NCBI RefSeq assembly: GCF_934660935.1
Contig: NZ_CAKUIH010000006.1
Span: 62,001 to 126,000 of the forward strand
Reading direction: 5' to 3'
Length of the DNA stretch: 64,000 bases
Source: an uncultured Parolsenella sp.
GTDB lineage: Bacteria > Actinomycetota > Coriobacteriia > Coriobacteriales > Atopobiaceae
Shown piece after piece: positions 22,182 to 29,045 of this stretch. The notes under the pieces were generated by a model. That model did not search any database, was not told where the DNA came from, and saw nothing but the letters and a program-made list of their open reading frames with translations. A program made the translations under genes and the position numbers. Every line of letters starts with the position of its first letter. Position 1 is the first letter of the stretch.

Positions 22182-22751
22182 ATGTCCGAGAACACCCAGC
22201 AGGCCCGCACCGTCTCCACCAAGTCCACCGACGCCCTCGACCTCAAGGCCCTCGTCCTGCTCGCCATCCTGCTCGCCGCCGGCTTCATCCTGAACTTCAC
22301 CCTCGGCAAGGCTATTTCCACGATGTCGGGCGGCATGATCTCCCCCGAGTTCATCATCTCGGCCTTCTGCATCACGATCCTCGTCGTCCGCCCGAACATC
22401 CCCCAGGCGCTCGTCATTGGCCTCATCTCCGCCGCGGTGATCCAGCTCACCACGACCTCGCCCTTCATCGACTTTGCCGCCGAGGGCATCGCCGCCATGC
22501 TCATGGCTGGCATCGTGAGCGCCGCCGGTAAGAAGGGCACCGTCAGTCCGGTTGCCGCTGCCGTCGCCACCTTCGCGACCACCGCGGTCTCCGGCGTCAT
22601 CTTCATGGTTATCAAGATCGCGATGGTCGGCGCCGCCGAGCAGCTCGCCGCCGCGATGCTCCCCGTCATCGTCCTCACCGCCGTCTTCAACGCGATTCTC
22701 GTCGCCGCCCTCTATGTCCCCATCAAGAAGGCCCTCAAGCTCAACGACTAG
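22182..22751 (+). CDS. TrpP-family ECF substrate-binding (S) component, copy 1
   Basis: A 189-residue integral membrane protein with about five or six helices. The segments ALVLLAILLAAGFIL, ITILVVRPNIPQALVIGLISA, TTAVSGVIFMVIKIAMVG and AVFNAILVAALYVPIKKALK match the pattern of the Bacillus tryptophan transporter TrpP (YhaG). As an S component it would bind the substrate and dock on the EcfT/EcfA module encoded downstream. Substrate tryptophan is inferred both from family and from the Trp-codon attenuator. The ATG follows AAAGGAAGGAA. A second, similar S component follows after 111 bp. Confidence 0.85.
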   Translation: MSENTQQARTVSTKSTDALDLKALVLLAILLAAGFILNFTLGKAISTMSGGMISPEFIISAFCITILVVRPNIPQALVIGLISAAVIQLTTTSPFIDFAAEGIAAMLMAGIVSAAGKKGTVSPVAAAVATFATTAVSGVIFMVIKIAMVGAAEQLAAAMLPVIVLTAVFNAILVAALYVPIKKALKLND

Positions 22752-22862
22752 CCCGGTGCGCCCTCCGCCAGATACGACTCGGAAAGCGTTACCCCGCCGA
22801 CGCCACCTCGACTCGGCACGCCGGCACCACCTCACGCAAACCTCACCCGAAGGGATTCCACC

Positions 22863-23414
22863 ATGGCCAGCGTCGAAGCCCGCACCGTTTCCGCCTCTGC
22901 CAAGTCCAATGGCCTCGTCGACATCAAGTCCCTCGTCCTGCTGGCGATTCTGCTCGCCGCCGGCTTCATCCTCAACATGACCGTGGGCAACGCCCTGGCC
23001 ACCGTTGGCATCAAGCCGCAGTTCATCATCGCCGCCTACGCGCTCGCGATCATTCTCACCCGCGCCAACCTCGTTCAGTCCGTCATCTATGCCGTCGTCT
23101 CCGCCTGCGTCATCCAGATCACGACGTCCATTCCCGGCCTGAACTTCCTTACCGAGACCGTTGCCGCCATCGTGATGTTTGGCCTCTGCAGCCTTGACCG
23201 CAAGTCCGGTGGCTTTGCCCTGACCCCGCTCGTCGCCACCTTCCTGACGACGCTCGTCTCCGGCGCCCTCTTTGCCGTCCTCGGCACCGCGATGATGGGT
23301 GCCCCGATCGCCAGCGCCATGGTCAAGGTCCCGCTCGTCCTCGGCACCGCGGTCTTCAACGCCGCCGTCGTCCAGGCGCTCTACATCCCGCTCGTCAAGG
23401 TTCTCGGCAAGTAA
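22863..23414 (+). CDS. TrpP-family ECF S component, copy 2
   Basis: A 183-residue paralogue of the preceding gene product. Shared segments include IKSLVLLAILLAAGFILN near the start and AVFNAAVVQALYIPL at the end, with diverged middle loops. About five or six membrane helices. Two S components in one dedicated ECF operon could give a mixed complex, two affinities, or two substrates (for example tryptophan and a related indole or aromatic compound); the sequence cannot decide. The ribosome site (GAAGGGATT) is adequate. It is followed by a short terminator before the ATPase gene. Confidence 0.82.
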   Translation: MASVEARTVSASAKSNGLVDIKSLVLLAILLAAGFILNMTVGNALATVGIKPQFIIAAYALAIILTRANLVQSVIYAVVSACVIQITTSIPGLNFLTETVAAIVMFGLCSLDRKSGGFALTPLVATFLTTLVSGALFAVLGTAMMGAPIASAMVKVPLVLGTAVFNAAVVQALYIPLVKVLGK

Positions 23415-23429
23415 CTTAGATACCATGTT

Positions 23430-23459
23430 GGCGCCGGCTCATGCGGGCCGGCGCCTTTT
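23430..23459 (+). terminator. Intra-operon terminator between S components and EcfA
   Basis: A perfect 9-bp GC-only stem (23430-23438 with 23447-23455) followed by only four T. Likely partial termination, giving more S component than ATPase transcript. Confidence 0.7.
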
Positions 23460-23535
23460 CGTGTGCCGCGTCCTCGCGGGGTCGCGCGCGCACGTCTCGT
23501 AAAAGTTCGCGACCGCTTCGAAAGGCCCCTCCATC

Positions 23536-25341
23536 ATGACCACGGGCAAACCAATCATCGAGCTCAAGGACGTCAGCTTCTCTTACGACGGCTCCGGCGA
23601 GCCTACGAGGGAAAAGGCGCTTGACCAGGTGTCTCTCTCAATCTGCGGGGGCGACTTCGTGGGCGTCATCGGCCCGTCAGGCGCCGGCAAGTCGACCCTT
23701 ACCGCCGTCATGAGCGGCGCTATCCCGCACCACTTCACCGGCCAGCTCTTCGGCGCGACGCTTGTCGATGGCAAGGATACCTGCGACGTCACCCTGACGG
23801 ATATCTCGAGTGTCGTCGGCAGTGTGTTGCAGGATATTGACGCCCAGATGGTAGCGTCCGTTGTCGAGGACGAGATGCTCTTTGGCCTCGAGAACTTCGG
23901 TGTGCCGCACGACCAGATCGAGGGCCGCATCGCGACCACGCTCGAGACCGTGGGCATCTCCGATCTCCGCGACCGCGAGATCGCGACGCTGTCCGGCGGC
24001 CAGAAGCAGAAGGTCGCCATCGCCGCCATCCTGGCGCTCGAGCCGCGCGTCCTCGTCCTCGACGAGCCCACCGCCGCGCTCGACCCCGCCAGCTCGCGCC
24101 TCGTCTTCGAGACGCTTCGCGAAGCGAACGAGCGCCTTGGCGTCACCGTCGTCGTCATCGAGCAGAAGGTCGCGCTTCTCTCCGAGTACTGCGGCCGCAT
24201 CGTCGTGATGGACCGCGGCCACGTCGCCTTCTCCGGCACGCCGCACGAGGTGTTCTGCCACTCCGCCGAGCTTCGCGAGATCGGCGTTGACAGCCCGCGT
24301 GTCGCTCGCATCTCGAACTGCCTTGTCAGGGACGGTTTCATCACGGCGGGCGAGCCCTGCCTAAACGTGGCCGAGGCCGAGGCCCTCGTCGCCGGGCTTG
24401 TGGGCGTCCGCGAGGGTACCGCGGCCGGCGGACAGGCCGCGGCCGGCGTGGTGTCGGGGACCCGCCCCGCCGCGTCCCCGCACGCCCCTGCCCCGCGCCC
24501 CCACGCCGAGGGAGCTGAGCCCGTCGTCCTGCTCCAGGGCGTTAACTTCTCCTATCCGCATGGCGGCGCCTCCGTGCGTGACCTCGAAATGCGCGTCTAT
24601 CCGGGCGAGCTCGTGGGGGTCGTGGGTCAGAACGGTGCGGGTAAGACCACGCTGACCAAGCTGCTGAACGGCTTGCTCAAGCCGTCTTCTGGCAGCGTTC
24701 GCGTCGCGGGCCTCGACACGCGCGAGGTGCCCACCAGCGCCATCGCCGCCCGTTGCGCGACCCTCTTCCAGAATCCGGACCGCCAGCTCTGCAAGGACAC
24801 GGTTCTCGAGGAGATTGCCTTCGGCCTCGAGCTCCAGGGCGTCGAGGCGGGGGAGGCGAGGAGGCGTGCCGAGCAGGTTGCCCAGCGCTTTGGCCTGCCG
24901 CTTGACGAGGCGCCCTTCTCGCTCTCGCGGGGACAGCGCCAGATGGTGGCGCTCGCGAGCGTCGTCGTCACCGATCCGGACGTCGTTCTGCTCGATGAGC
25001 CCACGAGCGGCCTCGACTATCGCGAATGCATGACGGTCATGGAGACCGTGCGCGAGATGGCCGAGCGCGGCTGTGCCGTCATCATGGTGTGCCACGACAT
25101 GGAGGTCGTGAGCGACTTCGCCGAGCGCCTTGTGGTCATGGCTAACGGCGAGATCCTCGATCGTGGCCCCGCTGCGGAGATTTTCGCGAACGAGGACCTT
25201 ATGAGGCGCGCCTACGTGGCGCCGCCCCAGGCCGTCGAGCTCTCCGCGCGCCTCGCGAGCGACGTGTCGCCCGAGTTCAGCGGTATGAGTGAGGTTTCCG
25301 ACATCGTCCGCGTCACTGAGGAGATGATCCGCCGTGGTTAA
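23536..25341 (+). CDS. ECF transporter ATPase, fused EcfA1-EcfA2
   Basis: A 601-residue protein with two complete ABC ATPase domains. The first has Walker A GPSGAGKST (46-54), signature LSGGQKQK and Walker B VLVLDEPTAALDP. The second has Walker A GQNGAGKTT (near 363), signature LSRGQRQM and Walker B VVLLDEPTSGLDY. A linker of about 50 residues rich in Ala, Gly and Pro (about 300-340) joins them. In most ECF systems the two ATPases are separate chains; here they are one polypeptide, as also known in some actinobacterial systems. It powers uptake through EcfT and the TrpP-like S components upstream. Confidence 0.93.
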   Translation: MTTGKPIIELKDVSFSYDGSGEPTREKALDQVSLSICGGDFVGVIGPSGAGKSTLTAVMSGAIPHHFTGQLFGATLVDGKDTCDVTLTDISSVVGSVLQDIDAQMVASVVEDEMLFGLENFGVPHDQIEGRIATTLETVGISDLRDREIATLSGGQKQKVAIAAILALEPRVLVLDEPTAALDPASSRLVFETLREANERLGVTVVVIEQKVALLSEYCGRIVVMDRGHVAFSGTPHEVFCHSAELREIGVDSPRVARISNCLVRDGFITAGEPCLNVAEAEALVAGLVGVREGTAAGGQAAAGVVSGTRPAASPHAPAPRPHAEGAEPVVLLQGVNFSYPHGGASVRDLEMRVYPGELVGVVGQNGAGKTTLTKLLNGLLKPSSGSVRVAGLDTREVPTSAIAARCATLFQNPDRQLCKDTVLEEIAFGLELQGVEAGEARRRAEQVAQRFGLPLDEAPFSLSRGQRQMVALASVVVTDPDVVLLDEPTSGLDYRECMTVMETVREMAERGCAVIMVCHDMEVVSDFAERLVVMANGEILDRGPAAEIFANEDLMRRAYVAPPQAVELSARLASDVSPEFSGMSEVSDIVRVTEEMIRRG

Positions 25342-26080
25342 CGTCATCGACTACGTTCCGGGCGATACCGTCCTGCACCGCCTGAATCCCATCGCCAAGC
25401 TCGCGCTCGCCGCGGGCATCATCATCGCGACCTTCCTCGGAGACACCTACCCGATGCTTCTGGGCCTGCTCGCCCTCACGCTCGTGCTAGGTTCCTATGC
25501 CGGCGTCTTCAAGAACCTGCTCTCGCTGCTCAAGCTGCTCGTTCCGCTCGCCGTGGTGATGCTTGCGCTTCAGACTGCCTTCGTGCGCACAGGCGATGCC
25601 GTTGCGCTTTGGATGACGGTGGACGGCCTCGTCACGGGCACGAAGGCGTGCCTGCGCCTGCTGGGCGTGGCGCTGCCGCTCATTCTCATGCTTACGGTGA
25701 CCAAGCTGAATGACCTTGCCAACGCCTGCGTCGAGATTCTCCACGTGCCCTATCGCTATGCCTTCACCTTCACGACGGCGCTCCGCTTCGTGCCCGTGTT
25801 CAGCCAGGAGATGAACGCGATCATGGAGGCCCAGACCGCGCGCGGCGTGGAGTACGACACGAAGAACCCCTTCAAGAAGATCAAGCTCATGCTGCCGCTT
25901 TGCATCCCTCTGCTCGTGAGCTCGGTGGGCAAGACCGACGCGACGGCGCTCGCCGCCGAGCAGCGCGGCTTCTACCTGCGTACTCGCGAGAGCAGCTACA
26001 AACGCTACCCGTTCGTCGCCGCCGACTACGCAGCGCTTCTCATCGCCGCCGCCCTCATCGTCTCCGGCGCGCTGTTCTAA
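25334..26080 (+). CDS. ECF transporter transmembrane coupling protein EcfT
   Basis: A 248-residue membrane protein starting with GTG at 25334, overlapping the ATPase gene by eight bases. It begins with the usual YVPGDTVLHRLNPIAKL and has about five helices. The two coupling motifs that contact the ATPases are present: AQTARG near residue 175 and AAEQRGF near 215. It completes a self-contained (group I) ECF transporter with the two S components. Confidence 0.94.
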   Translation: MVNVIDYVPGDTVLHRLNPIAKLALAAGIIIATFLGDTYPMLLGLLALTLVLGSYAGVFKNLLSLLKLLVPLAVVMLALQTAFVRTGDAVALWMTVDGLVTGTKACLRLLGVALPLILMLTVTKLNDLANACVEILHVPYRYAFTFTTALRFVPVFSQEMNAIMEAQTARGVEYDTKNPFKKIKLMLPLCIPLLVSSVGKTDATALAAEQRGFYLRTRESSYKRYPFVAADYAALLIAAALIVSGALF

Positions 26081-26162
26081 ACCTGCAAAAGGGACAGCCC
26101 CTTTTGCAGGTGGTGCCGCGCGGGTTGACAGGGGGAGTGACAAAGGGACAGTCCCTTTGTCA
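26081..26162. repeat. Pair of REP-like palindromes sharing a GGGACAG core
   Basis: First palindrome: 13-bp stem, 26081-26093 with 26099-26111. Second: 26138-26162, a perfect 12-bp inverted repeat around one A. Both contain AAAGGGACAG flanked by its complement. Palindromes of this look are widespread intergenic repeats in bacteria, often mobilised by REP-associated transposases; no such gene is in the window. Confidence 0.8.
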
Positions 26163-26196
26163 GCTTTTGTGCTGCTGACTCGTGTAGCTTTGGTAG

Positions 26197-26233
26197 CGGG
26201 CGCCCTGCCTTTGCGGCCGGGCGCCCGTCTTTT
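26197..26233 (+). terminator. Terminator of the ECF operon
   Basis: A perfect 9-bp GC stem (26197-26205 with 26219-26227) followed by TCTTTT. It overlaps the -35 element of the next promoter. Confidence 0.75.
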
Positions 26234-26240
26234 GTATACT
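26211..26240 (+). promoter_or_regulatory. Promoter of the SRP RNA gene
   Basis: TTGCGG (26211-26216), an 18-bp spacer and TATACT (26235-26240), placing the transcript start a few bases before the SRP RNA stem. Confidence 0.7.
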
Positions 26241-26248
26241 GAGTCCCC

Positions 26249-26357
<109 letters not shown>

Positions 26358-26372
26358 GATGACCAGCAAGCG

Positions 26373-26415
26373 ACGCCCCGAGGAATGCGATGGCTGCATC
26401 CACGGGGCGTTTTTC
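26373..26415 (+). terminator. Terminator of the SRP RNA gene
   Basis: An 8-bp stem (26373-26380 with 26403-26410) with a smaller internal hairpin, followed by five T. Confidence 0.8.
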
Positions 26416-26457
26416 TAACTCGGGAATGCCGCGTCGCCTGGCGCAGGACATTGCCAG

Positions 26458-27117
26458 ATGGGACGGACTATGGGCTTCATTAACTTCATTGCCGAGCTTC
26501 TGAAGGATCCGCGAACTGCCATCGCCAGCTGGATTGCCGCTGGCCCGCTCATGGCCTATGGCTGCGTCTTCCTCATCATCTTCATCGAGACGGGTGTCGT
26601 GTTCTTCCCATTCCTCCCGGGCGACTCGCTGTTGTTCGCCTCGGGCTTCTTCGCGCACAACGGTGGCTTCAACATCGTCGCCCTTCTCGGCGTTGCCTGG
26701 GCGGCTGCGATTTTGGGTGACCAGTGCAACTTCATGATCGGCCACTTCTTTGGTAAGAGGATCATCGCGTCGGGCAAGGTCAAGGCCATGACGCCGGAGC
26801 GCATCGAGAAGTCCGAGAAGTTCCTCGAGAAGTGGGGCCACCTCGCCATCTTCCTCGGCCGCTTCTTCCCGTTCATCCGTACCTTCGTGCCGTTTATCGC
26901 GGGCATGGGCGGCATGCACTGGCGCAACTTCGTGACCTTCAACATCCTGGGTGGCGTTGTCTGGTCGACGGTCTTCACGCTGCTGGGCTACTTCTTCGGT
27001 GGCATCCCCTTCGTTCAGGAGCACTTCGAGCTGCTCATCGTGGGCATCGTGCTCGTGTCGGTCATCCCCACGGTCGTTGGCCTCGTGAAGGCGAAGCTCG
27101 GCAAGAAGAGCGAGTAG
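26458..27117 (+). CDS. DedA-family membrane protein
   Basis: A 219-residue DedA/SNARE-associated (VTT) membrane protein. Family motifs: FIETGVVFFPFLPGDSLLF, ILGDQCNFMIGHFFGK and the amphipathic-loop FLGRFFPFIRTFVPFIAGMG with the two functional Arg, then GVVWSTVFTLLGYFFG. DedA proteins act in lipid-carrier or phospholipid translocation across the membrane and in envelope homeostasis. AGGAC sits 8 bases before ATG 26458; ATG 26470 is an alternative start. It is monocistronic with its own terminator. Confidence 0.93.
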   Translation: MGRTMGFINFIAELLKDPRTAIASWIAAGPLMAYGCVFLIIFIETGVVFFPFLPGDSLLFASGFFAHNGGFNIVALLGVAWAAAILGDQCNFMIGHFFGKRIIASGKVKAMTPERIEKSEKFLEKWGHLAIFLGRFFPFIRTFVPFIAGMGGMHWRNFVTFNILGGVVWSTVFTLLGYFFGGIPFVQEHFELLIVGIVLVSVIPTVVGLVKAKLGKKSE

Positions 27118-27173
27118 TGCGCACGGACGGCGTGTGATGTAAAGCCTGCAAGTTGTTTAATGTGTTGGCGAAG

Positions 27174-27207
27174 GGCCGCGGAATGTATGTACTCCCGCGG
27201 CCTTTTT
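27174..27207 (+). terminator. Terminator of the DedA gene
   Basis: An 8-bp perfect stem (27174-27181 with 27195-27202) and five T. Confidence 0.88.
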
Positions 27208-27376
27208 GTGTGCTGCGCTCCTTCGCGCGAGTTTCATGCCGAAACGCAGCTCGCGATGCCGCGACGTAGCTTGTGAATCGACACGCTTAAGTGGCACATG
27301 TATGCCGCGTGGTTGCTGTGTCGTTTTGACATGCTAGAACGGCTTGCCGGATGGCTAAATTAGGTCCCGTCCCCAT

Positions 27377-27401
27377 AGCTGTGGTAAACGTTACCGCAGC
27401 T
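27377..27401. promoter_or_regulatory. Near-perfect inverted repeat, possible operator
   Basis: Arms 27377-27387 and 27391-27401 pair with one wobble around ACG. The core GGTAAACGTTACC resembles LacI-family operators, but no promoter or regulated gene is clear next to it. It lies in a 769-bp gene-free stretch (27118-27886) together with the candidate RNA below. Confidence 0.4.
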
Positions 27402-27530
27402 AGAACCACAGTTCGTCGCTGTTTCCATCTGCCTTGGGCATACCTTTTGCCAGGCCAGGAATACCGTTCGCGGTGGTCAAAACCCCGGGTGTGATTCAAG
27501 CCGGGGGCGGATGTACACAATACGAGTAAA

Positions 27531-27749
27531 GCGCGCGTCCTCCTGAACGCTCGTCTCCCCTCCGGTCGTCGGGTAGCATGCTGGGCGCATTCAACGGCAC
27601 GCCCATTAAGTTCTTCAGAGATTCTTCCAACCCCCTGTTCTCTGGGAGGACGCGCGCCGATTGGAAGATCCGGGTCACCCGCGAAGCGGGAAAAGGAGCC
27701 TTTGGCTGCCATGGCCCGGCAAGCGCCCCGGATGATCGGGGCGCTTTTT
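27531..27749 (+). ncRNA. Candidate structured small RNA
   Basis: Two distant 13-base segments, 27531-27543 and 27645-27657, are exactly complementary and enclose 101 nt with a smaller hairpin (TGGGCG..CGCCCA) and C-rich single-stranded stretches. A strong intrinsic terminator on the plus strand follows (stem 27722-27730 with 27737-27745, five T), although the neighbouring gene is on the minus strand, so a separate plus-strand transcript must end here. No coding frame with a ribosome site is present. It does not match tmRNA, RNase P RNA or a T-box by eye. A 6S-like role is possible but unproven, and the 5' end is not fixed. Confidence 0.5.
27722..27749 (+). terminator. Terminator of the candidate small RNA
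   Basis: A perfect 9-bp GC-rich stem, loop GATGAT and five T, plus-strand polarity only. Confidence 0.85.
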
Positions 27750-27886
27750 GTGCCTGAGATTCTGAATCTGTGGGTCTCGCGGGTCGATGGTTACAAGGTG
27801 CAGAGTTCGCCGAGCGATCGAGGAGCGCGGCTTGGCGTGGAACTGCGCTGCTTCATGAAGTCGCCCGCCTATGGTGAGGAGCCTGC

Positions 27887-28873
27887 TTACAACAGCGCGA
27901 TCGCCTGGCGCGCTGCGCCGAGGAATCCGGCGTCGTTTCCCAGCGTGGCAACGCGAATGAGGGTGTCGCGGCAACCGGGGATGGCGTAGGCACGGTATTT
28001 CTCCAGGCAAACGTCACCAAACGTATCCCAGCCTCCGCACATGCCCCCGCCCAGGATGAACATCTCCGGATCCGCGATTGCCGCGATGATTGACATCGCG
28101 CGCGCGAGGTAGTCTGCGAGGCGCTCGCATGCGCGCAGGGCCTCGGGATTGTCCGCGCGCGCGGCCTCGAAGATGGCAAGTGCGTCGGTCGCGTGGGCGA
28201 TCGGGACCTCGACGGCACCGGACGCTGCGCATTCCTCGCGATAGAGGCGGATGAGGCCGCGGGCGCTCGCATATTGCTCGAGGCAGCCGTGGCAGCCGCA
28301 GCCGCAGGCTTCGGGTTCGCTGGGGTTTACGTTGATGTGGCCGGCTTCCCCGCCCGCGCCGTGCGTTCCAACGACAACCTTTCCGTCAACGATGACGCCG
28401 GCGCCCACGCCCGTGCCGAGCGTAAGCATGACGGCGCTCCTGACGCCGTCGCCCGCTCCGAGCCAGGCCTCTCCAAGCGCCGCGGCGTTCGCGTCGTTGA
28501 GCGCGCGGGTGCGGGCGATGGGGAAGGCGGCCTTGAGGGTTGCGGTCAGACCGGCGAGATCAAGAACGATGTTGGGGGCCATGGCCAGCGTGCCGTCCTC
28601 GAGGACGACGCCGGGAACATCGATGCCGATGGCGCCGAGCGTCTCGGGGTCCTTTCCCGCCTCGCGCACGAGGGCGACTGCGGAGGCTGAGACCCTATCA
28701 AATGCCTCGGCATTATCAAGCTCGTCGGTTGGGACCTTCGCCGTGGCGAGGATTTTCCCGTCCCTCGTCACGATGCCCATCTTGATGCTCGTACCGCCGA
28801 TGTCGAGGCCGAGGACCGCCTCGTCCGTGCCGTTCGTTGCGACCGCGTCGCATGCGCTTCCGGTGTTTGCCAT
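27887..28873 (-). CDS. ROK-family glucokinase / sugar kinase
   Basis: A 328-residue ROK kinase. ATP-binding LGLDIGGTSIKMG, sugar-binding LNDANAAALGEAW, phosphate loop TLGTGVGAGVIV, the GGEAGHINV segment with the metal His, and the zinc motif CGCGCHGCLEQYAS are all present. No helix-turn-helix is present, so it is a kinase and not a repressor. Most likely it phosphorylates glucose released from glycogen or maltodextrin, feeding Pgi. The ATG at 28873 has AAAGGGGG upstream; the ATG 10 codons earlier is less likely. Monocistronic. Confidence 0.92.
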   Translation of the reverse strand: MANTGSACDAVATNGTDEAVLGLDIGGTSIKMGIVTRDGKILATAKVPTDELDNAEAFDRVSASAVALVREAGKDPETLGAIGIDVPGVVLEDGTLAMAPNIVLDLAGLTATLKAAFPIARTRALNDANAAALGEAWLGAGDGVRSAVMLTLGTGVGAGVIVDGKVVVGTHGAGGEAGHINVNPSEPEACGCGCHGCLEQYASARGLIRLYREECAASGAVEVPIAHATDALAIFEAARADNPEALRACERLADYLARAMSIIAAIADPEMFILGGGMCGGWDTFGDVCLEKYRAYAIPGCRDTLIRVATLGNDAGFLGAARQAIALL

Positions 28874-29045
28874 GGTTCCCCCTTTGTTTGCGTTTCCGTG
28901 CAAAAGGGTACGTCTCGCGGGGCCCGCGGCGGGTGCGGATTAGGCGGGCGGTAGCGTGGGCGGAGGAGAGGCGGGCACCCCGGGTATACTGGTCTGGTCT
29001 GGCGTGGCCCGTCTCGGTCGTGCCGCTACGATTGCCGGAGGTCCC

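Noticed and set aside
22125..23426. Minus-strand 433-residue frame over the TrpP-like genes
   Set aside because: Highly repetitive Asp/Gly/Glu shadow of hydrophobic codons on the other strand.
26081..26111. Palindrome as the main ECF operon terminator
   Set aside because: It has no T run on the plus strand; a better terminator with a T-rich tail lies at 26197-26233.
27531..27749. T-box, tmRNA or RNase P RNA
   Set aside because: No downstream plus-strand gene for a T-box, no tag-peptide or tRNA-like ends for tmRNA, and none of the conserved RNase P core sequences.
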